Shown: in pieces, positions 11,220 to 21,384 of the stretch
Layout: the number at the start of each line of letters is the position of its first letter
How positions within the stretch are numbered: position 1 is the stretch's first letter
DNA from: Adiantum capillus-veneris
Taxonomy: Eukaryota; Streptophyta; Polypodiopsida; Polypodiales; Pteridaceae
DNA: 64,000 nt
Assembly (NCBI GenBank): GCA_014529385.2
Contig: CM043946.1
Span: 36,358,558-36,422,557 of the forward strand
Direction: 5' to 3'
Notes under the pieces: model-generated
Told to the model about the DNA's origin: nothing
The model's input: only the letters and a program-made list of their open reading frames with translations
Database searches by the model: none
Translations under genes and position numbers: made by a program

Positions 11220-11876
11220 GAAGCTACCTTCGCAAACTTTCGAATGAACCGCCGGTAGTAAGAACACAAACCCAAGAAGCTTCTAACTTCATGAACATTC
11301 TTCAAATCGGGCCAATCACGTATAGTCTCAATCTTGGTCGGGTCCACCCATACTCCTGCTGCTGAGACGATGTGTCCCAAAAAGGGTATCTCCGGCAAGA
11401 AAAATTCACTCTTTTTTGGCATTGATAACTAACTTGTGATCTCGCAATGCCTAAAAAACCTGTAGCAGATGGTGTCTATGTTCTGCCTCATCCTTGGAGA
11501 AGACTATAATGTCATCAAAGAAAGTGCCGACAAAGGATCTATACTCTCAAAAAATCCTATCCATCATTCGGTTGAAAGTCGCTGGAGCATTGGTAAGGCC
11601 AAAAGGCATCACCAAAAATTCATACAAATTGAAGCTCGTCCGAAAGGCTGTCTTGTAGACATCTCCCGACGCGATTCGAATTTGATGATATCCGCTTTTC
11701 AAATCAATCCTGCTAAAACAATAGAATTCCTGAAGTCGGTCAAGAATATGATCGATCCTTGGAATCGGAAATCTGTTCTTGATGGTGATTTTATTGAGAG
11801 CTCTGTAATCAACACACATCTGTCTTTCTTTAAAACCAAAAATACCGAAGAGCAGTAAGGTGAAGTACTCGGCTGG
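11220..11876 (-). pseudogene. RT segment of gypsy D'' (left piece)
   Basis: Minus strand: [20 protein letters not shown] and [19 protein letters not shown] at 11547-11891, [20 protein letters not shown], then [16 protein letters not shown] and [19 protein letters not shown] at 11204-11422. The FFDD catalytic box near 11510-11540 looks intact but in a shifted frame. It is interrupted on the right by B2 at 11877. The sequence resumes at 18721 after the duplicated gctgg, giving the upstream part of the same RT. Confidence 0.88.
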
Positions 11877-12864
11877 TGTCACGTGACACATCCAACCTTA
11901 TGTGTCAGTGGACAAGCTACAGCACGACAAGGGTTCAGTTAGTCCAGTCAATATAGATTTAGAAGTGAACTGGCACTTTTGTGAGTATTCGCAGACCGTG
12001 CATGCCCAATCACTTAGTGTAGATGCATATCCTCTGGTTGCACACAGCATGATCATAAGCATTCCCATCAGAATCCTTCAGGGGAATTTTCCAGTGCATT
12101 TAGCCTATTTTTCCTATTTTTGACATTTTTCACTTATTATTTTTAAGTGACTTTTGTTGGAAAGTAGGCAGGGCAATTTTGCTAAGTTTGTATATAAGCA
12201 AACCTAGCGCTAGCACTTTCTGGCAGAAGAGGCAGCAGGAGCACCATTGCTCAACAGGCACCTTCTCAGCAGAATCCGAAGCCCTAGCGTTTTTGCTCCA
12301 CAACCACCACCTAGCGTTTTTGGACGAGATCAGCCAGCGTTTTTGCTCTTGCAAATCCATGGCGACAGAAGACTCAACAAGAGACCTAGCGTTTTGCAGT
12401 TGCAGGCCATCTGGCGACAGCAGAGCCATTTTCAGCCCTAGCGTTTTTGATTTGCAGATCAGCCCCAGCGTTTTGCAGATTTAACGCGACAGATCATCAA
12501 GAACCACCAGCGTTTTCAGTTTTCAGCCCTTAGACACTGCAAATCAAGTCCCGAACCTCGCAGATCTCACCTTCTCGCAGCAGTTCCTTGCCGCACGGTC
12601 AGTTTACGCAAGGTTTACAGTTTCAGCCCGGAAAACGCAGATTTCAGCATCTGCGTTTTCAGCATGTCGTCGACGCATCGTCGTCATCGACATCGTCACT
12701 GACATAGAGTCAGAATGCAACAGATAGAAGATTTGCGATTTCAGCCATTAGCATCCTCAGATTTCAGCCCGTCTTGTCGTCGTCTTCATCGTTGTTGACA
12801 TCGTCGGCAAGTCCAAGCATTGTAGAGATTTGTGCAATCATAAGTAGACTGCTCTTGCCCTAGA

Positions 12865-13052
12865 TGAAGGGGATCGGGGAGCACCACAAACGGAGAGTGA
12901 GAGAGAGAGAAGGAGATACACACACGATGTGGGTGGGGAGACTCAAAGAGTGAGCAGCCCCCTATACACTTACGCTATGTATAAGGTATACAAGTCAGTG
13001 GGCGCCCAGACTCTGGGCGGCCGGGCAAGGCACAGGCGCCTATACCCCAACA
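12865..13052 (-). repeat. 3' LTR of the 3.7-kb copia
   Basis: 188 bp, nearly identical to 16418-16603. It is followed on the right by acctcccacttaaagg, the reverse complement of the polypurine tract. The same tract sequence occurs in the other copia at about 5770, linking the two. Confidence 0.93.
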
Positions 13053-13189
13053 ACCTCCCACTTAAAGGCGACTGTGCCTTTAAGCAAGGGAACCTAGTCT
13101 AAAGACTACAAAAGGTGAGAGAAAACCGCTCTCAACCGATACCCACTGGCTGGCTGTGATCGTGTGCATCCGGCTGTCCTGCTCCCGTG

Positions 13190-13537
13190 TTAAGTCCATA
13201 CACCACTAGGCGTACCGCACACGTACTGCAAGTATGTACGCAATACCTGCATATCTCCCTCATGCACTATGCCATCATCAGTCAACAAACGACTGACAAC
13301 CCCAACTGCAAATGCTCCCACTGCAGCTGCGATATCCGGTCTCAAGATCAACATCTCATACATGAGACCACCGAATGCCGATGCAATGCTAGCGGGCCCT
13401 GCTAGCTCTACGGAGCATGCATCAACATATATATCCCTGGCAATAGGCATCTCTGACTGACAAGGCGTGTCAGCCACATGCATCTCCTGACTGTCCACAA
13501 AAGACGCATCAACCTGTCGTGCAACCTCAGAGCACAC
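13190..13537 (-). pseudogene. Copia RNase H shard
   Basis: Contains SAFGGLMYEMLILRPDIAAA and VGVVSRLLTDDGIVHEGDM, clearly related to the start of copia RNase H (compare LMYAMVATRPDIAYAVG at 5881-6462). The catalytic domain is cut short about 115 codons in. The preceding RT is absent, so an internal deletion fused the protease region to this piece. A frame of 115 codons remains open but can have no polymerase or nuclease function. Confidence 0.75.
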
Positions 13538-14517
13538 TAGCTGCTGGAAGATATATCCTGCACAACTATATCCCCATGCTCACTGTCGAGCATAGAAAGG
13601 AATGATTGCATAATCGCTGACGTCTCAGCCTCCTCTACAATCATCCACTGCAAACATGACCACTCAATCTGTTGTGACTCACTAGAGCTCTCATGCTCTA
13701 ACTCCGTATGCATAGACTCTTGCACAACGTCCTCCTGTCGTGACTCACTAGAGCAAGACCGCTCTGCCTGTCTATCCTGCATAGAAGTATCTCGCACAAC
13801 TGACTCTCTGCTTTGCTCAGTCACTAGCAAAGCATGCATGTCCGACTCTATCACCTCTCTGTGTGACTGCTCAAGTCGTGCCCCAACTGTGTGCACAACG
13901 AGCTCACTACTCTGCACTCCATGCAAAGTACCCTGCAACCCATAAGCAAAAGAGACTCGCCTGCTCTCTTGCTGTCTACCTGGTTGCGTGATCACAGAGA
14001 CAACACCGTCTCTCCCGTAATCCACATGCAATGGGTAACCTGTACCACTCCTAGCACCTCTCGCAATCACTAGCGAACCCAAATGCAACGCAAAAGATCG
14101 CTCAAGCAGCAATACCCGACATCCACTATCCCGTAATTGTCTGACTGAGATCAAATCCCGTCTCAGATCTGGCACATAACGCACATGACGTAGGGTAAAT
14201 CTCATACCACTGGGCAAGGACAAACATACGTCTCCTGCACCCTCAATGTCATACACAGCACCATCAGCCATGTGCACACAACCAAGTCTCCCACTAGAAA
14301 ACGTGCTAAACCACTCACGATGAGATGTGACATGGAAAGTAGCATCTGAATCTAGTAACCAATGTGAAGACAATGTGCAATCCGATATGCAATCCGTAGA
14401 CATAAGGTCGTCTGAAGACAAGCTAGATGTAAATGTGGCATCGCCGTCACAAGCATACTCAGTAACCACCGTACTGATCTCACTAGCATCTGTCATGCCC
14501 AAATCTGCATCACGCAT
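13537..14517 (-). CDS. Copia protease / GAG-pre-integrase-like frame
   Basis: 326 open codons. Around residues 50-165: HWLLDSDATFHVTSHREWF (protease-like; the usual Asp-Ser-Gly triad reads Asp-Ser-Asp), then VHMADGAVYDIEGAGDVCL, RHVRYVPDLRRDLISVRQL and GCRVLLLERSFALHLG, the pattern of the copia protease and GAG-pre-integrase region. The rest (about 200-326) is rich in Ser, Glu and Gln with no recognised domain. The frame is open although the catalytic Gly is lost, so it is either only recently disabled or maintained as a non-enzymatic protein. The start codon is uncertain; it could be read as a continuation of gag. Confidence 0.7.
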   Translation of the reverse strand: MRDADLGMTDASEISTVVTEYACDGDATFTSSLSSDDLMSTDCISDCTLSSHWLLDSDATFHVTSHREWFSTFSSGRLGCVHMADGAVYDIEGAGDVCLSLPSGMRFTLRHVRYVPDLRRDLISVRQLRDSGCRVLLLERSFALHLGSLVIARGARSGTGYPLHVDYGRDGVVSVITQPGRQQESRRVSFAYGLQGTLHGVQSSELVVHTVGARLEQSHREVIESDMHALLVTEQSRESVVRDTSMQDRQAERSCSSESRQEDVVQESMHTELEHESSSESQQIEWSCLQWMIVEEAETSAIMQSFLSMLDSEHGDIVVQDISSSS

Positions 14518-14547
14518 CTGTCACCTCCATTGTCTCAAACGCCTGAA

Positions 14548-14973
14548 ACATCGACGCCTAATGTGCCCTCTATGTCCACAATGCCAACATGTCAAGTCTC
14601 TATGCCGTCAAGACTTGCGTGTGGGACCAATCTCTCCCATGGACATAGAAGTGGGACTAGACTCCCCTGTAGACATGGATGTCGCGTACATAGCATATAA
14701 ACTCTGCCATAAAGCATGAGTTGTAGTCTCCCTCGAGACCTGCCAGTAAACAGACTCAACCAGATGCAAACAAATCGTAGACATGGCTAACTCATCAAGA
14801 TCCTGCCAATCATCATCACGCATAGAATTGGGCTTCGCCGATAAACCACGCAAGGGTTTATCCTGCCCCAAATCCACCAATGCAACAAGCATATGTTCCT
14901 TCCAAGCAACAAAATCTACACCATCAAACTGTGTCAGACCATAATGCTGGAAGTCAAATGAAAAATCAGCCAT
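14548..14973 (-). CDS. Copia gag with CCHC knuckle
   Basis: Start chosen at MADFSFDFQHYGLTQFDGVD (14973), because the preceding residues do not resemble gag. DFVAWKEHM, DDDWQDLDELAMSTICLHL and HALWQSLYAMY match the copia gag (UBN2-type) capsid pattern. A stop (TAG, 14608-14610) follows TRKS. In another frame just downstream, CWHCGHRGHIRRRC is a textbook CX2CX4HX4C zinc knuckle (about 14548-14589). Gag should package the element RNA; here it is broken by a stop plus frame change before the knuckle. Confidence 0.75.
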
Positions 14974-16403
14974 AATGCTCGCAAAAGAGCAACCAACAAT
15001 GAGTAGCAAATGTCAACCAAATCAACCCTAAACTGGCTCGAATCGCATCAACAAAAGTCTGCAAATATGGCTCAAAACCTGATGCAAAGTTCCACCAATA
15101 ACCGTGCAAAACCTTGCACAAAATCACAAGTCAATATGACTCAATCGCGCATAAATATCTGACAAAATTTTGGCAGAGTCTCCTTTGTAACTGGAGCAAA
15201 ATCTCAACAGTAAACCTCAAAGAGACAATAATATATGCAACAAAGGCCAATCCCGGAATAAACTCGACCGGAATCACCTCACAAAGTCATACATATGAGC
15301 ATACCCGCTCTTGCCGGAGTACCACTCAACGGCACCTCAAATGACATACATGTGAGTGATGATTGCTACCAAAATACCTTTCAATCGATGACCAAATGTT
15401 TGCCAGATAACTATAGCAACATTTCGCAAAACCTTGCAAGATCTGTCGCTATGCACAATACGAAATACGGCACACAAGGGCATACACAAGTGACTCCAAA
15501 CTCCAACCAAATGATGACTGAAAATCACCTGTCAAAGTGGGAGTAAACTCAACCACTAAACTGTCAAAGAGCAACCTATGGATACGTAGAAGCTATGGCG
15601 AGAACCTGGATAAAATCCAATAGATTTCTTCTATAAATTGAGCCAAATCTCAAATAATCTCACCCACAAACAAATACACAAATCCATATATTGCATACAT
15701 AAACCGCCAAGACCATGGCAACATAGCTCACTCTCGCATGAGTGGCTCTCTGGACAAATGCATATCCAAAAACCTGTGTACACCTATGAATTTGCTGGTT
15801 GCTGCAGAAAATACTCCGTGTGTGTGAGATATACCAAAAACAGTGTTTTTGGGACCCGAAAGTGCACAAATAAACCTGCTGTTGTACCTGTTGTAATTCA
15901 AAGCATAATTTCAGCAAATAGACATCACCATCGCGTCCAGAGCGTGCCAAAACCCTGACCTAGACTCCTGGATCATGTAGATCTCACTCTGTATGACGGA
16001 GCTACGCAAAAAACTGCGTTTTAGAGCCCGAAAATGGCAAAAACGAGTTGCACACAGTCTTGAACCTGCTCCTGCTCCACTCTGCGTGATGCAATGTCCT
16101 CTCAATGCAAGCTCCACCCCAAGAGCTCTGCCACAACAGCATCCAAGCACTCGAATGTCCAGCTCTCCTCCGCCGAGCACTTCTCTAACGAGCTCCACTG
16201 AGCTCAAAAGCTCCTCTCACCAAGGAAGCCGCAACCGCCTCCTCGACCAAGCTTGACCACACCAAGCTCCTAAGCTCCGAAGACAATGCTCCTCAAGCTA
16301 AAATCGCTCTCCGTGAAACTCCGCGATCGAACTCCACCGTCGAGAGCGAGCGAGCTATCGCCTCGAAGCTCTCAAAGCCGTCGTGCTCTCCGCGGTCACC
16401 ATA
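14974..16403 (-). other. Leader of the 3.7-kb copia
   Basis: About 1.4 kb between the primer-binding site and gag without a credible coding frame. It contains repeated phrases such as caaaacct and short hairpin-prone agctc-rich sequence near 16080-16260. Its length relative to 186-bp LTRs is notable; a packaging signal would be expected here. Confidence 0.6.
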
Positions 16404-16416
16404 GCTCTGATACCAA
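16404..16416 (-). promoter_or_regulatory. Primer-binding site (initiator Met tRNA type)
   Basis: Plus-strand gctctgataccaa is the reverse complement of ttggtatcagagc, the usual plant initiator-Met tRNA primer site. It lies next to the LTR beginning at 16418 and so fixes the element's minus orientation. Confidence 0.9.
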
Positions 16417-16417
16417 T

Positions 16418-16603
16418 TGAAGGGGATCGGGGAGCACCACAGATGGAGAGTGAGAGAGAGAGAAGGAGACACACACGATGTGGGTGGGGAGACTCAAAGA
16501 GTGAGCAGCCCCCTATACACTTATGCTATGTATAAGGTATACAAGTCAGTGGGCGCCCAGACTCTGGGCGGCCGGGCAAGGCACAGGCGCCTATATCCCA
16601 ACA
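16418..16603 (-). repeat. 5' LTR of the 3.7-kb copia
   Basis: 186 bp, tgaaggggatcgg to atcccaaca, pairing with 12865-13052 with only a few differences. Followed by the target duplication ctaga. Confidence 0.93.
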
Positions 16604-16829
16604 CTAGAGAGTGGGGCCTTCGGAGGAGGGTTTTACGTCTCTGGTGTCCTATTCTCTTCTCTCTCTATCTCTCAGTCTCAGCACCTTCACTCACAGTGTC
16701 CATTCACTTTGTTGTGTCCATTGCACTCTCTCCCTAAAGGAACGGAAGGCTCTCCCTTCCGTAAGTAAAAGGAACCTTAAGCACAGTTCGGAGCACTCAT
16801 CTTGAGCAAAGTTCAACATTCATTCCGCC

Positions 16830-17020
16830 GAAGCAAGACAAGCAGAAAGAAAAGCAGAAATGGAATGCAGACACGCAGAAAGAAAAGCAGAAAAGGATTG
16901 CAGACACGCAGAAAGCAAAGCAAAAAGAGAAGAAGAAAGAAAGGGAGCGGAGCCAAAGCAAGACAAGAACAGAGCGACCGACACATGCAAGAGTTCTTGC
17001 GACTCTTTTCTCAAGTGTAG
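16830..17020 (+). repeat. AAGCAGAAAG-rich region of B2
   Basis: Roughly 33-bp units (agacacgcagaaagaaaagc) repeated about 2.5 times, then a purine-rich tract. One frame (16802-17020) reads as alternating Arg/Lys/Gln and ends in QEFLRLFSQV. Its origin may be a gag basic region; I cannot identify it. Confidence 0.6.
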
Positions 17021-17026
17021 GCACAG

Positions 17027-17791
17027 ATGCAAGAGATTCAGGAGACGGAGACTCTCTCAGTCTTTTCTTCTCCCAAGCATGATACACAGAATTTGCATGA
17101 TGATTTGAATGACAATGATTTGCATGATAATTTGAATGACAATGATAAGCATGATGATTTGGATGATAATGCTGAGCATGATGATTTGCATGATCAAGAT
17201 GTGATTTCTCACAAGCATGATGATTTGCATGAAGATGATGTGATTGTTCAGAAGGATGATGAGTTAGTGGATGCTTTTTCTAGCGAAGCTAACCTCGTTG
17301 CAGATTCGATCAATCAGGAAGAACCGATCTTGGCTCTCGAGCCTCGGTCCAAAGAACCCTCACACGAAGTATTATGTGTTCGCATGATTCATACGCACGC
17401 ATTGTTCGAGTGTTCCATTCGTGATCGTTTCCTGTATTTTCGTAGGCATTTTTATGTGATCCCTTCTCCTAGGCATGACATATTGTACGTTGAGCACGTT
17501 TCACTCATGAATGAGAACAAATGTATGCAGATTGTTCATGAAAAGCTGAAAAGTATGCATTCACGGAAGTCACATTCCATGTCTCTTCCTTGGCATGACA
17601 CATTCGTAGAAAGAGCACAAGCAAGTATGAGCATCAAGCATGGGCATTTCCGTTGTGAATTGCCACAGTTGATTGATTTAGATCAGAAAGTCAAGATTCG
17701 ACCTCATTGTTTGTGTGTGTGTGGTGAACGGTTTGGCACTCCGTCTCTTTGTTCATCTACATTGCATGCACAGTCTATTAGGACGACATGA
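17027..17791 (+). CDS. 254-residue B2 frame, acidic repeat plus pol-like segments
   Basis: Residues 20-80 are an Asp/His/Asn/Leu repeat (HDDLHDNLNDND style). The rest aligns in order with B1 pol: NLVADSINQEEPILALEPRS with NPVADALSRKGQILALEPRS; IRDRFLYFRRHFYVIPSPRH with IRDGLLYFR and VLPSLRP; and near the end SIKHGHFRCELPQLIDLDQK with IKHRYPLCGLPKSIVSHRDV. The integrase zinc finger, most of the core and all catalytic residues are gone, so enzymatic function is excluded. It could be a decayed pol that happens to stay open, or a rebuilt protein of a non-autonomous lineage. The frame is uninterrupted, unlike B1's. Confidence 0.6.
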   Translation: MQEIQETETLSVFSSPKHDTQNLHDDLNDNDLHDNLNDNDKHDDLDDNAEHDDLHDQDVISHKHDDLHEDDVIVQKDDELVDAFSSEANLVADSINQEEPILALEPRSKEPSHEVLCVRMIHTHALFECSIRDRFLYFRRHFYVIPSPRHDILYVEHVSLMNENKCMQIVHEKLKSMHSRKSHSMSLPWHDTFVERAQASMSIKHGHFRCELPQLIDLDQKVKIRPHCLCVCGERFGTPSLCSSTLHAQSIRTT

Positions 17792-17821
17792 TTTTTTCCA
17801 CTCACTTTACATGGAATAGGT

Positions 17822-18202
17822 ATGTTCATGGTTTTGTATTGGAAATGGGTTCAGGAATTTTCAGCCATGGAGATTCTTGAAGAAGAAAGAAGCATGACAC
17901 TCGATGAAGTTGAAGCATTGAAGAAGCCACAGAAGACTTTGTGTCGCTTTCGACGCGGCCCAAAGAAGCAAGCTTTGCAGACTTTTATGAAGTTCAAGTA
18001 CCGCACGACCCACACATCAGAGTGGGGCGGCGAAGAGTCCCTTCCAGGATTCCGGATGCTATTGGCGATCCCCTCGACACCATACAGTTCGATACTAGTA
18101 CCTCACTTTGAAAAGGAGGGGATGTCACGTGGCACATCCAACCCTATGTGTTCGTGGACAAGCTACAGTACGACAAGGGTTCAGTCAGTCCAGTCAGTCT
18201 AG
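17822..18202 (+). pseudogene. B2 chromodomain-like tail
   Basis: FSAMEILEEERSMTLDEVEA, LCRFRRGPKKQALQTFMKF and HTSEWGGEESLPGF correspond to the B1 pol terminus (EVMEPEQVLLHRFRHG, KKQ, FLKFKDRGTDEALW). The frame then runs through the polypurine tract (18111-18122) into the LTR at 18123, so a native stop is missing or was lost. It has no integrase upstream, so any targeting role is gone. Confidence 0.65.
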
Positions 18203-18720
18203 ATTTAGAAGTGAACTGGCACTTTTGTGAGTCTGTTCGCAGACCGTGCATGCCCAATCACTTAGTGTAGATGCATATCCTCTGGTTGCACACAGCATGA
18301 TCATAAGCATTCCCATCAGAATCCTTCAGGGAAATTTTCGAGTCAGAATTCAGCAGATAGAAGATTTGCAGATTTCAACCATTAGCATTCTCAGATTTCA
18401 GCCCGTCTCGTCGTCGTCCACATCGTCGGTAAGTCCAAGCATTGTAAAGATTTGTGCAATCATAAGTAGATTGCTCTCGCCATAGAGAGTGGGGCCTTCG
18501 GAGGAGGGTTTTACAACGTCTCTGCTATTGTATTCTCTTCTCTCTCTATCTCTCAGTCTCAGCACCTTCACTCACAGTGTCCATTCACTTTGTTGTGTCC
18601 ATTGCACTCTCTCCCTAAAGGAACGAAAGGCTCTCCCTTCCGTAAGTAAAAGGAACCTTGAGCACAGTTCAAAGCACTCATCTTGAGCAAAGTTCAACAT
18701 TCATTCCGCTGCACCTTACA
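18123..18720 (+). repeat. 3' LTR of B2, internally deleted (598 bp)
   Basis: Begins tgtcacgtggcacatcc and ends ctgcaccttaca. Compared with the 5' LTR, about 620 bp corresponding to 12091-12706 are absent. The missing part holds the TATA box and the GCGTTTT array, so this LTR probably cannot drive transcription. Confidence 0.9.
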
Positions 18721-20760
18721 GCTGGATAAGACCCTTTTCCAGAAGATCTTTCACTTGGTTCATGATCTCTTCATTCTGGGCTTGGCTAACACGGTAATTG
18801 GTCGGTTCGGTGGTGTGCTTCCAAGAATCAGATCAATGGTGTGATCCTCAGGTCGAGGTGGGGACAACTTGCTTGGCAGGCCCTCGGAGAAACAATCAAC
18901 ATGTGTGTGAAGAAAATCATGGCGTTCATTATCAAGTTCACACATGTTCGTTCTGTGTTAATTATTTCACTCTTTCAAGTAGATCAAGTAAACAAAGAGA
19001 CTGGATTTCATTAATTTGGAAATGGCCGAAGCCGATACAATAGGGATGGACTCGCCCTTCAGTTTTATATCAAGTAAAATTTTTCGGCCCTTTTCATTCG
19101 TCAAAGTTGCTTTATTTGCTCGATAATCGATCACGGCATTGTTCTTATGGTACCAAGGGACTCCTAGGAGGACGTCACAACCTTCCAAGGGCATTATGTA
19201 GAAGTCCTCATGCCCTAAATACCCTCGACAATGCAACCGAAGTTTGCCAATGACAGGTGTAATGGCTATGTCCCGTTCGGGTGCCGCTAGAACTGCCTCT
19301 GCTGGTGGTCTCATCGTGTCGCGTGTAGTCTCGGGCCGCGCCGCCAATACCGGTGAAATGAAGTTGGCCTTGGCTCCTCCATCGAAAAAATCAGGGCTTC
19401 TTGATCTTTCACTTTGCTCCAAGCTTGACAAAGTTCTGTACTTTCATCAATCAGGCTTGGGTCAATACCCATGCCATCTAGTACCAGTCCTGCTTTCATC
19501 TTGCCTTTTCTGTTGCGTTCCTCTATTGCTCTTGAACTCTCTGGCCTGTCTTCAGTTTGTTCTTGTTGTGCCTTTTTGGGGCACTTTGAGGAGATGTGCC
19601 CATGTTCCCCGCAACCAAAACGCTTCCCCTCTCTGATATAATTGGCCCTCTCTCGAAGAGTGACCGGGGTCGTGTATCCTTCTTTTCTTGAGAACTTTTT
19701 TTCTTTCTACTTTCATTGTTGGAGGTCTGTCGGGTTCTCTGAGTCAGAATCTCATCAGTGGGGTAAGTCAAATTTCCCGAATGTATCGTGAAACCCCGTT
19801 TTGCATGACCCATTAATTCTTGAATAGAATTTGACTTTTGTTCAAGGCAGTAGTCTCGGATCTTTGTAGGGAGTCTACAGCAAAATTGCTCAATTTGTTC
19901 CTTAAAAGAGACCTTCTTAAATGAAGAGGTTGGTAGAAAAGAGGTTGTAGGGAGTCTGCAGCAAAACTGCTCAATTTGTTCCTTAAAAGAGACCTTCTTA
20001 AATGAAGAGGTTGGTAGAAAAGAGTCCCAAAATCTCTCGCAATATAAGCGTCCAAAGAATCTCCCTTGGTCATGCGAAGATGGTTCCAAGCGGTTCGTAT
20101 ATCTCGTTCGTACTCTTGAGTCAGCCAAGAAGATATAAAGAGCCTAAAGAAAAGATACAACCCTCCTAATCTTGGAGTGCTCTAAGTAGTGCCCTTTAGA
20201 GAAGGCTATGTCAAACTGTTGAATGAAGGCCAAAGCCCTCGGAGCATCTCGGAACCCAGAAAAGGATTCAAATTTAATTGATTGTCCACCTTCTTTGAAT
20301 TCTTTTGCTTTCTTGCTTTTGTCTTCGAGGAAGTCATATTAGTTGTCTCTGTAAAAATGCTTCTTTGCATAAAACATATGGTCATCAGAGTCCGAACTGT
20401 CAAAGGAGTCATCCTCTGTAGAGCTGTCAGAAACTGGGCGAAATGTGGGTTTCTTTGCCTTTTTCTTGCCCTTTCCGAAGCTTTGCTTTTTGCTTGATAA
20501 TTTTGCAAACTGAGGGTCCTTCGCAAATTTAATCATCTGCTTTGTGCACTCGTCAACCTCTTGTCGACGTTCCATCTCTTGAAGTTCGTACTGAGTAGGC
20601 CGAGGTAGCCCGTACTCTTCCTCTGTTAATTCGGTTAAATCTTCTTCGTGATCTCCTCCCGCATGAGCAAATGCAGAAGAATTCGACTGATTCTTGTTGG
20701 ATTCCATAAGTATCGCAAGAAAAGGATCCGATTTCCCGGTAGAAGAGAAATCGGCCGTGC
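18721..20760 (-). pseudogene. gag, protease and RT start of gypsy D''
   Basis: Minus strand from 20710 down: MESNKNQSNSSAFAHAGGDH, YGLPRPTQYELQEMERR, capsid region LFISSWLTQEYERDIRTAWN (about 20150) and QELMGHAKRGFTIHSGNLTY (about 19790). A zinc knuckle (about 19600-19640) is displaced by frameshift. The protease part 18967-19431 has PLEGCDVLLGVPWYHKNNAV and DYRANKATLTNEKGRKILLD. The RT lead-in PPRPEDHTIDLILGSTPPNR lies at about 18830-18860. Several frame changes and an in-frame 81-bp duplication make it defective. It continues at 11876 on the other side of B2. Confidence 0.87.
19869..20030 (-). repeat. 81-bp in-frame tandem duplication in D'' gag
   Basis: Units 19869-19949 and 19950-20030 are near-identical and encode two copies of SFLPTSSFKKVSFKEQIEQF plus CCRLPT. 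Other gag copies (A2, A3) have one. The length is a multiple of three. Confidence 0.9.
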
Positions 20761-20771
20761 TCTGATACCAC

Positions 20772-21304
20772 TGTAACAAACTTGGACACCCCAAGTCAAG
20801 ATTCTACCGTGACATAGCAGAGATTCACAAAAGGGGACACGGCCCGACGTAGTTCCGTGCCAAGAGGTATTGGCCCCAGAGAACTGGCGCCCCTTTTGGT
20901 ATTTTTTTTTTATATTAATCTGTGTGCAAAGTATAAGAGCCCGCGGGTGCTCTCTCAGTCTCTGCGTCCAGATGCCCCGAGGAGTGAGCCCCTAAGGCTT
21001 ATTTATTCTTACAAGGGATGACCAAAAGCAGAGCCCCAAAAGTTACTCAAAAGCAAAGTTTCCCAAAAGCTTCTCAAACTCAACAGCTTTAATGTCCAAA
21101 AAGCTGCCAAATTTAGCCAACGTAATTTCCGTATGGCCTGTCTCCGTAAATCACGGAATTCTGTACGTCTGCCACGTCAGCATGTCAGTGAAAATTGCGA
21201 AGGTCCGTACGACACTGCCACGTCAGCGTGTCGACGCGTTTTCCGGGAGTCTTCCAGCAATGTGTGTGTGTGTTAGGGAGCTTGCCACGTCACTAGTTTG
21301 TGAC
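20772..21304 (-). repeat. 5' LTR of D'' (533 bp)
   Basis: Left edge tgtaacaaacttgg is one base from the primer-binding core tctgatacca (20761-20770), and the right edge is ctagtttgtgaca. It contains the shared R/U5 module (about 20850-20915) and short GT repeats. The element is thus a minus-strand copy whose 3' end was lost. Confidence 0.9.
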
Positions 21305-21384
21305 ATCAGCACCGTCCGTACAGTTTGTGTGTGTGTGTGTGTGTGTGTCCGGGCAAAACTGCCACGTCATTGATTTGTGACATC
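21305..21384 (-). repeat. Second LTR terminus beside D''
   Basis: After the LTR end, tcagcaccgtccgta, a (GT)n tract (about 21324-21348) and a second copy of the LTR end (actgccacgtcattgatttgtgaca) follow. It reads as a duplicated or older LTR edge of about 80 bp. Confidence 0.65.

Larger units (their letters stand above)
12865..16603 (-). mobile_element. Non-autonomous Ty1/copia element, 3.7 kb
   Basis: Bounded by 188- and 186-bp LTRs (tgaaggggatcgg...caaca) and by the 5-bp duplication ctaga at 12860-12864 and 16604-16608. In transcription order (right to left) it has a primer-binding site, a 1.4-kb leader, gag, a CCHC knuckle, a protease-like frame, a shard of RNase H and a polypurine tract. 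Integrase and RT are missing. The near-identical LTRs suggest a fairly young insertion. Confidence 0.93.
11877..16829 (+). repeat. 5' LTR of B2, split by a copia insertion
   Basis: LTR pieces 11877-12864 and 16609-16829 join across the duplicated ctaga. It starts tgtcacgtgacacatcc and has a tatataagc box (about 12190) and a dense GCGTTTT array (12280-12660). The expected terminus ctgcaccttaca is missing: similarity to other B LTRs stops at ttcattccgc and gives way to an AAGCAGAAAG-rich sequence, so the normal primer-binding site is also absent. Confidence 0.87.
11877..18720 (+). mobile_element. Non-autonomous gypsy B2 (family-B LTRs, pol-deleted)
   Basis: Family-B LTRs at both ends and a target duplication gctgg at 11872-11876 and 18721-18725, within the RT of D''. 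Internal sequence is only about 1.3 kb (16830-18122): a basic repeat region, a 254-codon frame related to fragments of B pol, a chromodomain-like tail and a polypurine tract. The 5' LTR is interrupted by a copia insertion at 12865-16603. RT and active integrase are absent, so transposition would have needed a helper. Confidence 0.88.
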
